A stretch of DNA of 64,000 nucleotides from an uncultured Eggerthellaceae bacterium (GCA_958452575.1 CAUDUM010000002.1:248001-312000), one strand, 5' to 3'; positions 35,101-43,532 are shown, counted from the stretch's first letter. The notes: a model not told the origin generated them from the sequence alone. Numbers and translations: made by a program.

Positions 35101-36410
35101 CGGGCTGCGGGATCTTCCGGGATCCTGATCGTGAACACGGTCTGCCCGAGGGAGCTCTCGGCGGCGATGGTTCCGCCGTGCGCTTCCACGATCTCCTTCG
35201 CGATCGCGAGGCCAAGTCCTGCGCCGCCCTTCTCCGACGTGCGGGAGCCATCCTCGCGGAAGAACTTCTCGAAGATCGCCTCCAAGTGCACGGGGGCGAT
35301 CTCCCTGCCGGTGTCTGCGACCCGCATCGTCACGAAGCCGTCCCCCGACTCGGCGGAGAGTCGCACCTCCGTCCCCTCGTCGGCGAAGGAGACGGCGTTC
35401 TTGAGCACGTTGGACACCGCGCGCGCCATCTTCTCCGGGTCGATGAAGGCGACCGCCTCCTCGGGCGCCGAGACCTCGATAGCCACCCCGCGCGCGCCCG
35501 CCTCGGGGCGCAGCTCGTCGGCGACCTGCCCGAGGAACAAGGAGACGCCCACGCGCTCACGTTCAATGGGGATCGCCTGCAGGTTGTAGCGGGTTATCTC
35601 GAAGAACTCCCCGACCAGGCCCTCCAGGCGTTCGGCCTTCTCCAGCGCGATGCCCGCGAGCTTCGCGCGGTCCTCCACGGGGAGATCGGGCGTCTCCTTC
35701 AGGATCGACAGGTATCCGATGACCGACGTGAGCGGCGTGCGGATGTCGTGGGCGAGGTACGCGACGAGCTCGTTCTTGCGCGTCTCAGCGGCCTTCGCGG
35801 CGCGCTCGTCGGAAAGCGCACGGTTTTGGATCTGGACGAGCTCCGAGCGGGCGGCGGAGAGCTCGTCAGGAAGTTCGATGGGGGCGAACCTGTCTGCGAA
35901 CAAGCCCGTCACGGCAGCGGACAGGTCATCGAGCCGCTTGAGGGCTCGGTTTCCCGCGACGGCGGCGATGACCAGCGCGCCGCAGAAGTAGGCTGCGACC
36001 GCCGCTTCGGGGCCCATGTCGAGGAAGGAGTGGTACGCCCGGAGGTCGCGGACGGCGAACAGCGTCCCGTCCGACCAGAACCCCAAATCGTGAACGGTTT
36101 CGTAGTACTCGACCGTAGGCGTGCCGCCGCCTCCCGAGCCGCCGTCGGCGCCCGGCCCCGCATGGGAGCTCTCGCTGTACTGCTGGACGTACTCCTGGCG
36201 CCCCAATTGCAGATCGACGTACTCGTCCTCGGTGATGTACGTCCACGGCGACACCACGTCGGCGAAGACGTAGGCGGCATTCTGCCACAGCGCCGGAAGC
36301 GCCGTCACGGCGAGCACCGCGAACAGGACGGTCCACGCCGCAGCCGCGGCGGCCGTCCGGAGGGCGAGCGATCGGCGCGCCTGCTTCGCCTGGGCGGTCT
36401 TCATCGCCAT
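35097..36410 (-). CDS. VanS-like membrane sensor histidine kinase
   Basis: 437 residues from ATG 36410, overlapping the regulator stop (TGATG). Helix 1 (about 18-40), an extracytoplasmic domain with a Gly/Ser-rich stretch (about 41-134), and helix 2 (135-153). Then the HAMP-like region, His221 in LAHDIRTPLTSVIGYLSIL, and an ATPase domain with N-box SNVLKNAVSFADEG and GGAGLGLAIAKEIVEAHGG. Pairs with 36410-37111. The signal is probably at the cell surface. Confidence 0.9.
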   Translation of the reverse strand: MAMKTAQAKQARRSLALRTAAAAAAWTVLFAVLAVTALPALWQNAAYVFADVVSPWTYITEDEYVDLQLGRQEYVQQYSESSHAGPGADGGSGGGGTPTVEYYETVHDLGFWSDGTLFAVRDLRAYHSFLDMGPEAAVAAYFCGALVIAAVAGNRALKRLDDLSAAVTGLFADRFAPIELPDELSAARSELVQIQNRALSDERAAKAAETRKNELVAYLAHDIRTPLTSVIGYLSILKETPDLPVEDRAKLAGIALEKAERLEGLVGEFFEITRYNLQAIPIERERVGVSLFLGQVADELRPEAGARGVAIEVSAPEEAVAFIDPEKMARAVSNVLKNAVSFADEGTEVRLSAESGDGFVTMRVADTGREIAPVHLEAIFEKFFREDGSRTSEKGGAGLGLAIAKEIVEAHGGTIAAESSLGQTVFTIRIPEDPAAR

Positions 36411-37111
36411 CACCCGCCGCCCTTCCCCGCCTCGATGCGATACCCGACGCCCCATACCGTCGCGACGACTTCCTCTGAGGGATCCACTTCGGCGAGCTTC
36501 TCCCGCAGCCTGCGGATATGGACCATGACGGAATTGGCGGCGGAATGGTTGAACGGCTCGTTCCACACCGATTCGTAGAGGGCTTTTGCAGACACCGGGT
36601 TCCCCGCCGCTTTCGCGAGCTCAAACAGCACTCCGAACTCCTTCGGCGTGAGCTTCAATCGAACGCCATGCAGAAATGCCTCATGCGCCGCGGGATCCAC
36701 GGAGACGCCTCCCGTCTCGATGCATGAGGATCCTTCCGGGCGGCGGGGGCGCAGCCGCGCCTTTACGCGCGCGGCAAGCACCCTCGGCTTGAAGGGCTTG
36801 ACAACGTAGTCGTCGGCGCCGAGGGAGAGCCCCACGATCTGGTCGACGTCCTCGTCCTTCGCGGTGAGGAAGACGATCGGCATGTCGGTCGCCACCCTGG
36901 CGCGGCGGCACACCTCGAAGCCGTCGAGGTCGGGCATCATCACGTCGAGGATCGCCAGGTCGTAGGCGCCCGACTCGATCTCGCGCAGGGCGGACGCACC
37001 CCCGTAGACCGCCTTCGCGGGCATCCCCTCGGCCTCCATCACGCGGACGACCAGGTCGGCGATCGCCGCCTCGTCATCCGCGACCAGGATCCTCGCCTTT
37101 TCCGCAGGCAC
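36410..37111 (-). CDS. OmpR/VanR-family response regulator
   Basis: 233 residues from GTG 37111, which follows AAGGAG. Receiver: acidic pair at 12-13, phospho-acceptor Asp56 in LAILDVMMPDLDG, conserved Lys in FLTAKDEDVDQ. Winged-helix output domain: LKLTPKEFGVLFELAKAAGN, then VMVHIRRLREKLAEVDPS and VVATVWGVGYRIE. It diverges from the C39-like peptidase at 37309. Four phased AAGG repeats in the gap (37195-37231) are the likely binding site. Confidence 0.92.
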   Translation of the reverse strand: MPAEKARILVADDEAAIADLVVRVMEAEGMPAKAVYGGASALREIESGAYDLAILDVMMPDLDGFEVCRRARVATDMPIVFLTAKDEDVDQIVGLSLGADDYVVKPFKPRVLAARVKARLRPRRPEGSSCIETGGVSVDPAAHEAFLHGVRLKLTPKEFGVLFELAKAAGNPVSAKALYESVWNEPFNHSAANSVMVHIRRLREKLAEVDPSEEVVATVWGVGYRIEAGKGGG

Positions 37112-37194
37112 GGCCGCTCCTTCCCCTCCTTGCTTTTCCTTCAGACAACAGGGTAGCGGAGCAGCAAGGTTCGGGCTTGGGTCGGGAGCCGATG

Positions 37195-37231
37195 TTAAGG
37201 AAAACGAAAGGAAACGTAAGGAAAGTTAAGG
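37195..37231. promoter_or_regulatory. candidate response-regulator operator, four phased repeats
   Basis: AAGG with flanking A-rich bases occurs at 37197, 37208, 37218 and 37228, spacings 11, 10 and 10 bp (TTAAGGAAAACGAAAGG, then CGTAAGGAAAGTTAAGG). Direct repeats in step with the helix are what OmpR-family dimers bind. The site lies 84 nt from the regulator start and 78 nt from the peptidase start. Confidence 0.6.
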
Positions 37232-37308
37232 CCGCGTGCTGGGAAACGAAAGCCGCCGCCTCGGTAAGGTTCCTTTTGAAGTGAAGACGCGCCGAGACGG
37301 GAGACGTT

Positions 37309-38025
37309 ATGGACAACCGCTATTCCAGAAGCTCAGAACGGTACCTCACGACTAACGTCCGGCGGGCGCTTGTGTTCGCACCACGGCGGAAGACTTCAGC
37401 TAAAGCAATCGCCCTCGCCCTTGTCCTCGTTGCACTCGCCTTCGGAGCGTCAAGAATTGTCTCTTTGATGCCGGGCAGTGCCGCCGCAACCGACGCCATC
37501 CCACTCCAAAGTACGCCTGTTTCCGAATGGGAGAAGGGGTCGATGCCCTACCTCTACCAGAAGGATCCTGCATGGTCGAACGAACCCTATGCCGGCGGCA
37601 CCGTCGAGCAGAACGGCTGCGGGCCGACCTGCCTCGCCATGGTCTACATCGACCTCACCGGCAGGAAGGACCTCGACCCCGCAGGCATGGCGGCGTTCAG
37701 CGAAGAGGGCGGTCATGTCGACTCCGGCATGACGAGCTGGACGCTCATGACCGACGGCGCCGCGAAGCTGGGCCTCGCCTCGGAGGAGATTCCCGCCGAC
37801 GAGTCCTCGGTCCTCTCGGCTCTCTCCCAAGGAAGGCCGGTCATCTGCTCGGTGGGCCCCGGCGACTTCACCACGACGGGCCACTTCATCGTGCTCGCCG
37901 GGCTGGACGGATCCGGCAGGGTTTCCGTCCGCGACCCCAACAGCGAGGAGAGGTCCCATCAGGCCTGGGATGCCGGGAGGATCCTCTCCCAATGCCGCAA
38001 CCTCTGGGCGTTTTCGGCGGCGTGA
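37309..38025 (+). CDS. membrane-anchored C39-like cysteine peptidase
   Basis: 238 residues, ATG 37309 after GGGAG. A basic N-terminus and one helix (about 30-50) anchor it, with the domain outside. Papain-like C39 signature: the nucleophile is in NGCGPTCLAMVYIDLTG, the His in TTGHFIVLAGLDG, and the Asp in SVRDPNSEE. Members of this C39_2 class cleave surface or secreted proteins or peptides; unlike PCAT enzymes it has no ABC domain. Divergent from the VanRS-like pair, with which it shares a putative operator, so it is probably the regulated target. Confidence 0.82.
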   Translation: MDNRYSRSSERYLTTNVRRALVFAPRRKTSAKAIALALVLVALAFGASRIVSLMPGSAAATDAIPLQSTPVSEWEKGSMPYLYQKDPAWSNEPYAGGTVEQNGCGPTCLAMVYIDLTGRKDLDPAGMAAFSEEGGHVDSGMTSWTLMTDGAAKLGLASEEIPADESSVLSALSQGRPVICSVGPGDFTTTGHFIVLAGLDGSGRVSVRDPNSEERSHQAWDAGRILSQCRNLWAFSAA

Positions 38026-38171
38026 CGGGCGCAAACAACCCGGAGCATCGTCGATAGCCTCACTTCCACGAAAGGATAAGCCCTGTAACCGCAGCAAGGG
38101 GAGCGAAGCACGAGACAACGCCGATGGGACTGGAGGCAAGTTCCGTTATCCAAACGCGAAACGTCTCGCGT

Positions 38172-38480
38172 TTATTGCGCCACGGCAGCGCCTTCCCAAG
38201 GAGTGATCCGATCGAGGGCGGGGCCGATGCTCCTCCGCGTCGCCTCCAAGTCGTAAGCTGCCTGGGCGCGCAACCAGTAGCCGTCGCTCAGGCCGAAAAA
38301 TCGGCATAGCCGCAGATCGGTATCGGCGGTGATGCGACGCCTGCCCAACACGATCTGCCCGATCCGCTGGGCGGGGATGCCCGTCTCCTTGGCGAGCCGA
38401 TATTGGGAAAGCCCCATCGGCTCCAAAAACTCCTCTTTGAGCAACTCACCTGGAGAAACAGGTTTCATGAGCTCGCTCAC
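38172..38480 (-). CDS. higA: HigA-family XRE antitoxin (orphan)
   Basis: 102 residues from GTG 38480 (GAGG 8 nt upstream; ATG 38468 also possible). HigA pattern: MKPVSPGELLKEEFLEPMGL, then the helix-turn-helix SQYRLAKETGIPAQRIGQIV and LGRRRITADTDLRLCRFFG, with SDGYWLRAQAAYDL near the end. The partner toxin HigB normally precedes higA, but the 50 bp upstream hold no gene, so this is solitary or the toxin has been lost. A small hairpin (AAACGCGA / TCGCGTTT) overlaps its stop. Confidence 0.85.
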   Translation of the reverse strand: MSELMKPVSPGELLKEEFLEPMGLSQYRLAKETGIPAQRIGQIVLGRRRITADTDLRLCRFFGLSDGYWLRAQAAYDLEATRRSIGPALDRITPWEGAAVAQ

Positions 38481-38537
38481 GAGAATCACCTCGCTAATAA
38501 TGGATTCGCTGTCCGATCCAGAGCGAAAGGCGGGCCC

Positions 38538-39101
38538 ATGAAGAACAGGCGCAAAGGGATCTCCTCGACAAGCCCCAAAACCGCAGCGCGCCTCGCGTTA
38601 ACGGCATTGCTCGCTGCCGCCCTCGCCTTCCCGCTCACAGGATGCTTCGGCATCCCCGACCCGGACGAGATCGCCGGCAAGGCGGAGGAAGTCGCCTCCC
38701 AAGCCGAGGAACTTGCCTCCCAAGCGCAGGAGCTTGCCGGCACGCTCTCCAGCGTCGAATGGGGCAAGGTCTCCCGCCTCGTCGTGAAGGACGCAGCGTC
38801 TGGGGAGGTCGTGCGCGAAGTGACCGACCAGGGCGAGATCGAGCAGGCGTTCGTCCCCCTCTCGGACGAGAACGGCCTCGCCTCGGCGCCGGAGGAGCCC
38901 GCCGAATACATTTTCGAACTCTGGGAGCCCGAGACGATAAAAGCCGGGCAGGACGCAAGCGACGTCAAGGAGTTCAAAGGCCTCGAAGCGACCACCTACG
39001 AGGACTCGCCCGTCGTGACGCTCGAGATGAGCCCCGTCGGCCTCAGGCTCCACATCTCCTCGCAAGCCGCCACCGACTCGCTGCGCGGCCTTGCAGAGTA
39101 G
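38538..39101 (+). CDS. hypothetical lipoprotein
   Basis: 187 residues from ATG 38538. Signal peptide 1-36 ends in a lipobox (FPLTGC), so Cys36 should be lipid-modified. Next comes a helical heptad-like stretch (EEVASQAEELASQAQELAGT), then a single alpha/beta domain (KVSRLVVKDAASGEVVREVT, EYIFELWEPETIKAG). Not matched to a known family. The last 13 codons (SQAATDSLRGLAE) recur in a short remnant at 41809-41868, so a paralogue once existed nearby. Confidence 0.75.
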   Translation: MKNRRKGISSTSPKTAARLALTALLAAALAFPLTGCFGIPDPDEIAGKAEEVASQAEELASQAQELAGTLSSVEWGKVSRLVVKDAASGEVVREVTDQGEIEQAFVPLSDENGLASAPEEPAEYIFELWEPETIKAGQDASDVKEFKGLEATTYEDSPVVTLEMSPVGLRLHISSQAATDSLRGLAE

Positions 39102-39151
39102 GCTCGCTCAGCACAATCTCGCAACACGCGCGTTTATACCGCTTGATCGAA

Positions 39152-39184
39152 AATGAGAAAAAGGGTCTGTCCCTTTTTCTCATT
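39152..39184. repeat. GAGAAAAAG palindrome, copy 3
   Basis: AATGAGAAAAAGGG and its exact inverse CCCTTTTTCTCATT with a 5-nt TCTGT loop, 51 nt after the lipoprotein gene. The T-run in the second arm makes it a plausible terminator for that gene. Confidence 0.8.
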
Positions 39185-39332
39185 GGCAGCGGCTCGCATA
39201 AGGGAAGCCCCTCGCGCGGCGGCTCTCATACATATTCCCCTTATCTGTACCGCATGGTTTCGATCGAGTTGAAAACCCCTGCAAAAGGACTATGCTTGCC
39301 TTGTTGAACATCGCGTTCGAGGAGGGATCGCC

Positions 39333-39593
39333 ATGTGCTTTAGGCCGGCGGAGGCTGGCGGGTTCGCCAGCGACGGGCACACCTGCCCCCATTGCGGGAA
39401 AACCATCCAGTTCATGGGCGGCGTGGTGCTCAAGCAATGCCCGTTCTGCAAGGGGGATCTGACGAGCATGCTCGCAGCGGAGGACTACACGCCCACCGTG
39501 CCGCTCGTTCCCAGCCAGCCGAAAGCGCCCACGCAACCGGCCGTTCCGAGCCAGCCCGCAGCGCCTTCCATCCCCAAGCCGCCTTCGACATAG
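39333..39593 (+). CDS. small zinc-ribbon protein, MCFRP family
   Basis: 86 residues, ATG 39333 behind GAGGAGGG. Starts MCFRPAEAGG as does the protein at 1357-1767. One zinc ribbon follows: CPHCG (about 18-22) and CPFCKGD (about 37-43). The tail is Pro/Ala/Gln-rich (VPSQPKAPTQPAVPSQPAAP). Unlike its relative it is not next to a molybdoenzyme. The fixed second-position Cys and FRP in two otherwise diverged proteins suggest that the N-terminus itself is functional. Confidence 0.75.
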   Translation: MCFRPAEAGGFASDGHTCPHCGKTIQFMGGVVLKQCPFCKGDLTSMLAAEDYTPTVPLVPSQPKAPTQPAVPSQPAAPSIPKPPST

Positions 39594-39630
39594 CTGTTAA
39601 GAGCTTGCCGGAGAACTATCTATCGCCAAC

Positions 39631-39655
39631 GGGGCTTCTCCTATCGAGAAGCCCC
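39631..39655. terminator. hairpin between convergent genes
   Basis: GGGGCTTCTC / GAGAAGCCCC, perfect 10-bp stem with loop CTATC, midway between the MCFRP gene and the convergent DUF1848 gene. No T-run; a bidirectional terminator is inferred from position. Confidence 0.55.
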
Positions 39656-39663
39656 AATTCCCC

Positions 39664-40581
39664 CTACACCCGCCGGAACGGGCGCTGGGCTCCCTGCATC
39701 ACGATGTCGGTTTCCTTGAGGTGGCCGAGCAGAAGCGGCGAGTCGGGATCGTGCTCCTCGCGGTAGTTGCGAAGCGCTTTCTCGGGGCTTTTGTTCGCGT
39801 AGCAGTAGCGGCAGCCGTTGGGGCAGCTGTCGTAGGCGCCGATGTCGCGGCTTTCGATGCAGTGGCAGCCTTTGCGCATCCCTTTGTGCTTGCGCGGGCG
39901 GAACGCGATGCCGTTCGCCGCCCCGAGGATATCAAGCGTCATGCAGCCGCTTCGATGGATGCCGTAGCGCGACCAATCCCCGTCCGTCCCGCAGGTCTGC
40001 AGCCAGATGCCGTGCTTTGCAGCGATCGCGCCCATGCCCGCCGCGATCCGATCCATGTCATCTGTGTCCATCACGATAAGCTCGGGCATGTTGAACTGGA
40101 GCTTTCGGTAGATCTCCACGAACGAGAAGATGCAGCGGTCGACGTGCCCCGCCAGCTTCCCGCACAGGTAGTCGAACGTCTCGAGGTGTCGCTCGATCGT
40201 ATAGTCGCGCGTGAGCAGTACCGGGTCGTAGCGCCAGCAGATGCGGCGCACGCCAACGATCCGCTCCAGCGCGTAAAGCGTTTCCACCGATTCGTCGATG
40301 CTCGGCACATACGGCTCGATGTCGCGTCCGTAGGCGGTGATGGTGTAATGGAAATGGGTGTTGAAACGATCGGTGATCTCGTGCAAGCGAGGCAGGATCG
40401 GCGCGTAGTTCTTTGAGCAGAACTCCACCACGTCGACGAGCGCGGGATCGAGCTCGTAGCGCGTGACCTTGTTCGGGAACAGCGGGTTGCGCGCGAAAGC
40501 ATAGCCCTCCTCGAACCGCTTGAGCAGCCACGGCGTGTACCACTGCACCGTATCCGTGCGCGCCCCCGTGTTGATGATCAT
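39664..40581 (-). CDS. DUF1848 family protein
   Basis: 305 residues from ATG 40581 (GGGAGAG upstream). It begins MIINTGARTDTVQWYTPWLL. A cysteine-rich end (CHCIESRDIGAYDSCPNGCR then YCYANKSPEKAL) looks like an iron-sulfur or zinc site, as in the conserved DUF1848 family. The middle has a barrel-like pattern (FHYTITAYGRDIEP, ICWRYDPVLLTRDYTIERHL) reminiscent of radical SAM relatives. Biochemical role unknown. A TATACT near 40644 is a possible -10 for it. Confidence 0.85.
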   Translation of the reverse strand: MIINTGARTDTVQWYTPWLLKRFEEGYAFARNPLFPNKVTRYELDPALVDVVEFCSKNYAPILPRLHEITDRFNTHFHYTITAYGRDIEPYVPSIDESVETLYALERIVGVRRICWRYDPVLLTRDYTIERHLETFDYLCGKLAGHVDRCIFSFVEIYRKLQFNMPELIVMDTDDMDRIAAGMGAIAAKHGIWLQTCGTDGDWSRYGIHRSGCMTLDILGAANGIAFRPRKHKGMRKGCHCIESRDIGAYDSCPNGCRYCYANKSPEKALRNYREEHDPDSPLLLGHLKETDIVMQGAQRPFRRV

Positions 40582-40991
40582 GCGAGCTCTCCCTGCCACG
40601 TGCGAACCGGTCGTTCGCCATAAAATCGTACTTATGTTCGTTAGTATAGCAGAGGGATGTTAGCGAATGGCAGCGATCAGCAAACGGCCCATCCAAACGC
40701 TTCTGCCTATAGCACCCTAGCAATAGTTCGGATGTGCGATTTCGATAGGATCCCCTAGCAAAAGCTCAAATCTCCAGAATCGACAGGAAATCCCACCTTG
40801 CAAAGATGCATATGGCCTTCATTCCGCTTTGCCGATTATTCGTGCGATACCATGGAATCATGCAAGAAACCCGCAACCATCCGCCGGAGAAGATCCTGCA
40901 CGCATAGGAGCTCTGAACGAGAGCAGTAGGCGTTTGCCGGAATTCCAAGCGAATCGCAATCGCATGCAGGCAAAAGGAAAGGCGCAGCACC
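40582..40991. other. 410-bp intergenic region without a recognised gene
   Basis: Lies between the divergent DUF1848 and ZIP transporter genes and is less GC-rich than its surroundings. Only very short frames, no strong hairpin. AAAGGAAAGG before 40992 is the ribosome site of the ZIP gene. It presumably holds both promoters. Confidence 0.5.
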
Positions 40992-41783
40992 ATGAGCGAA
41001 CCGAACCTTGGTATGATCATTGCCCTCACGGTCCCCTTCCTGGGAACCGTTCTGGGCTCTTCGTTCGTCTTCTTCCTGAAGCGTGCCATGGGCGAGCTCG
41101 TGCAGAAGGCACTGCTGGGGTTCGCGGCGGGCGTCATGATCGCCGCTTCGGTGTGGAGTCTGCTCATACCCGCAATCGAGAACGCCGAGGCGCAGGGCGT
41201 GACAGGCTGGATACCCGCCTCGATTGGCTTCCTGCTGGGCATCGGGCTGCTGCTGGCGATCGATCATTTCCTTCCCCATCAGCACTTGGACGATCCGCAA
41301 CCCGAGGGCATGCCTTCCCGTATGAAGAAGCCCACCATGCTGATTTTCGCGGTGGCGCTGCACAACCTGCCCGAGGGCATGGCGGTGGGCGTCGTGCTTG
41401 CCGGGTTCCTTACGGGAGAGGCCGCTATCGCGCTCGCTGGCGTGATCAGCCTTGCTGTGGGCATCGCCATTCAGAACGTTCCCGAAGGCGCCATCATCTC
41501 CATGCCGTTGGTGTCGTGCGGGCTCACGCGGAAAAAAGCGTTCCTATACGGCGTCGCATCAGGCGCGGTAGAACCGCTGGGCGCCGCCTTGATGGTCGCG
41601 TGCATCGGGTTCATGACGCCCGCCCTGCCCTACATTTTGGCCTTTGCCGCAGGCGCCATGATGTACGTGGTGGTGGAAGAGCTGATCCCCGAAACCCAAA
41701 CGGGAAAGCACACCAACGTGGGCGCTGTGGCCCTGGCGCTCGGTTTCGTGCTCATGATGATCCTGGATGTGGCGCTGGGATAG
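40992..41783 (+). CDS. ZIP-family metal transporter
   Basis: 263-residue membrane protein with eight helices. The two metal-binding helices are seen: VALHNLPEGMAVGVVLAGF (HNxPEG, helix 4) and IAIQNVPEGAIISMPLVSCG (QNxPEG, helix 5), the GufA/ZupT-like pattern. The loop between helices 3 and 4 has DHFLPHQHLDD, a His-rich stretch. Uptake (or bidirectional movement) of zinc, manganese or iron. Monocistronic; followed by the lipoprotein remnant at 41809. Confidence 0.9.
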   Translation: MSEPNLGMIIALTVPFLGTVLGSSFVFFLKRAMGELVQKALLGFAAGVMIAASVWSLLIPAIENAEAQGVTGWIPASIGFLLGIGLLLAIDHFLPHQHLDDPQPEGMPSRMKKPTMLIFAVALHNLPEGMAVGVVLAGFLTGEAAIALAGVISLAVGIAIQNVPEGAIISMPLVSCGLTRKKAFLYGVASGAVEPLGAALMVACIGFMTPALPYILAFAAGAMMYVVVEELIPETQTGKHTNVGAVALALGFVLMMILDVALG

Positions 41784-41808
41784 GTTCGATAGCACCTTAG
41801 GAGACCGA

Positions 41809-41868
41809 ATGCGGAAAATCCGCCCCTCGCAGGCCGCCGTCGACTCGCTGCACGCGCTTGCGGAATAA
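41809..41868 (+). pseudogene. remnant of a lipoprotein gene 3' end
   Basis: A 19-codon frame ending SQAAVDSLHALAE-stop, nearly identical to the end of the lipoprotein at 38538-39101 (SQAATDSLRGLAE-stop). Nothing upstream extends the similarity. It still has AGGAGA and ATG in front, so expression of a micro-peptide cannot be excluded, but a degraded duplicate is simpler. Confidence 0.6.
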
Positions 41869-41871
41869 GAG

Positions 41872-42255
41872 CTATTCGCCGACGATCTCGCGCTGCACCC
41901 GTTTCGGCAGCTTGGTGAAGACGAGTCCGTAGCTCATGTCGCAGAGGTCAAGCACAAGGCTCTCGGAGAGATCTGCGTCGAGATCGATCGAAATCCACGT
42001 GCGCCCATCGGAATAGTAGCCAGGCAGGATCGCGTCAGGGTATTCGGCGCGCAGCTCCAGAATGCGATCGGGGTCGCACTTGAGCGAGAGCAGGTGGCGT
42101 CCCGCGTAGGGCGGCTTGGCGTCCGGCGATGCCATGAACTCGCAGGCGAACTGCCTGCCGCCCACCCAATAGACCATCCAGCCCCACTTCTCGTGGAAGG
42201 CCTTGGTCGCTTCGGGATGCGAGAGCAGCCGCCTGTCGATCGCCGCGAAGTCCAT
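41872..42255 (-). CDS. MmcQ/YjbR-family protein
   Basis: 127 residues. The YjbR/CyaY-like fold is suggested by KAFHEKWGWMVYWVGGRQFA near the N-terminus, HLLSLKCDPDRILELRAEYP, then AILPGYYSDGRTWISIDLDA. Such proteins are often called MmcQ or DNA-binding but have no firm role. It starts 8 nt after the antitoxin paralogue at 42264-42554, so they form a two-gene operon in the place where a toxin would be expected. Confidence 0.8.
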   Translation of the reverse strand: MDFAAIDRRLLSHPEATKAFHEKWGWMVYWVGGRQFACEFMASPDAKPPYAGRHLLSLKCDPDRILELRAEYPDAILPGYYSDGRTWISIDLDADLSESLVLDLCDMSYGLVFTKLPKRVQREIVGE

Positions 42256-42263
42256 AACGCGCC

Positions 42264-42554
42264 CTATGCAATGCCCGCCGCGTCCAAATCTCGATCGACA
42301 AGCTGACGCAGGTAATCCGATCTCTTAAGGCCGAGCTGACTTGCACGGCGATCGATGAGCTCGATTTTGCGAATCGGCTCTTTGAACCCAACCTGGCGCA
42401 TTTCCTCACCGAATTTCAGCGGCCTGCCGACAACCACCTCGCCGCGAGGTTCGCCGTGCAGAATACCCTCCGATGCGTCTTTCCCCCATGCGTCAAGCTG
42501 CTCTTCCGTGATACCGAAACGCTTTTCTATCTCGCGGGCATCCATGACCTTCAT
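42264..42554 (-). CDS. antitoxin paralogue, ribbon-helix-helix-like
   Basis: 96 residues from ATG 42554, chosen for GGAGG five bases upstream (the frame opens further). Clear relative of the antitoxin at 5542-5829: both have an FG-[IV]-[TD] N-terminal segment, GRPLKFGEEMRQVGFKEP versus GRPPLFNEPMQQVSFKEP, then IDRRASQLGLKRSDYLRQLV. No toxin of the 5826-6038 type precedes it. Next downstream is an MmcQ/YjbR gene. It may act as a stand-alone repressor or belong to an altered toxin-antitoxin pair. Confidence 0.75.
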   Translation of the reverse strand: MKVMDAREIEKRFGITEEQLDAWGKDASEGILHGEPRGEVVVGRPLKFGEEMRQVGFKEPIRKIELIDRRASQLGLKRSDYLRQLVDRDLDAAGIA

Positions 42555-42764
42555 TTCCGCCTCCTTTGAAAGCATGCTTGACAATGGCCACTTAATTCAT
42601 ACGATGTCCCAAGCATTTCGTACAACGTAAATATAACATCAGGAGAAGGACATCCAGGACGTCGCTGCGCACCATCTCGGCGCAGCCGCCACCGCCCCTT
42701 CGCGCTCCTGTCCATGCGTCGACTTGTATAATCGTCCCTTCGGAAACTGAAGGAGGGAGACTGC

Positions 42765-43427
42765 ATGGACGCATTCGCATGGGCGGAAGAGGCGACTGGA
42801 GAACTGAAGACAGGATTCGGAGAGCGCTTGCGATTCGTCGGAATCCAGGGGAGCCGCGCTCGAGGCGAGGCGCGCGAGGACAGCGACATCGACCTCGTGG
42901 TGCTGCTCGACCACGTGGACGCCGATGACCTCGCATGCTACCGCGCCATCATGCAGTCGATGCCGCACGACGAACTCGCCTGCGGGTTCGTCGGATCCGA
43001 GCGCGTGCTCGCCGCATGGCCGCGTCACGAGCTCTTTCAGTTCTACCACGATACGCACGCCATCTTCGGCGCGCTCCCCGATGTCGACCCGTTCACAAGG
43101 GGTGATGCCCTGGAGGCGGCGCGGATCGGCGCATCGGGGATCTATCACGCGACCTGCCACGCCTGCGTCTTCGACGGTGACGCCGCCGACGGCATCCTGA
43201 AATCGCTCTTCAAAGGTGCGTTCTTCTCGCTGCAGGCTCTGCAGTTCGCCCGAACGGGTGCCTACCCCCGCACGAAAACCGATCTCGCCGCGCAGCTCGA
43301 AGGCGACGAGGCTCGCATCCTCGAGGTCGGCCGCGATTGGCAGGCCCACTGTCCGAAAGACGACGTTGAACGCCGAGAGCTCGTTGGCCTGCTCCTTCGC
43401 TGGTCGGAAGGCGTCATCACCGAATAG
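42765..43427 (+). CDS. nucleotidyltransferase with helical C-terminal domain
   Basis: 220 residues, ATG 42765 behind GAAGGAGGG. The polymerase-beta-type motif is GSRARGEAREDSDIDLVV, with catalytic Asp41 and Asp43. The C-terminal half is helical (SGIYHATCHACVF, KGAFFSLQALQFARTG), resembling a HEPN-like partner domain fused to the minimal nucleotidyltransferase. Fused or paired MNT-HEPN proteins can be antitoxin systems or antibiotic adenylyltransferases. No separate toxin gene is adjacent. Confidence 0.78.
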   Translation: MDAFAWAEEATGELKTGFGERLRFVGIQGSRARGEAREDSDIDLVVLLDHVDADDLACYRAIMQSMPHDELACGFVGSERVLAAWPRHELFQFYHDTHAIFGALPDVDPFTRGDALEAARIGASGIYHATCHACVFDGDAADGILKSLFKGAFFSLQALQFARTGAYPRTKTDLAAQLEGDEARILEVGRDWQAHCPKDDVERRELVGLLLRWSEGVITE

Positions 43428-43430
43428 CAG

Positions 43431-43461
43431 AATGAGAAAAGGGACTGTCCCTTTTCTCATT
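43431..43461. repeat. GAGAAAAAG palindrome, copy 4
   Basis: AATGAGAAAAGGGA and its exact inverse TCCCTTTTCTCATT with a 3-nt loop, 3 nt after the nucleotidyltransferase stop codon. Probable terminator for that gene. Confidence 0.8.
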
Positions 43462-43532
43462 TCTGATCATTTCTTCACACCAGTCGCGATCCTAACACCG
43501 ATCGGACGAGGCGTTCATCCCGCCCGTCCACC

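Noticed and set aside
37309..38025. C39 peptidase as the processing transporter of the double-glycine proteins
   Set aside because: It has no ABC or six-helix transporter domain, and it is 15 kb away. Kept only as a speculative link.
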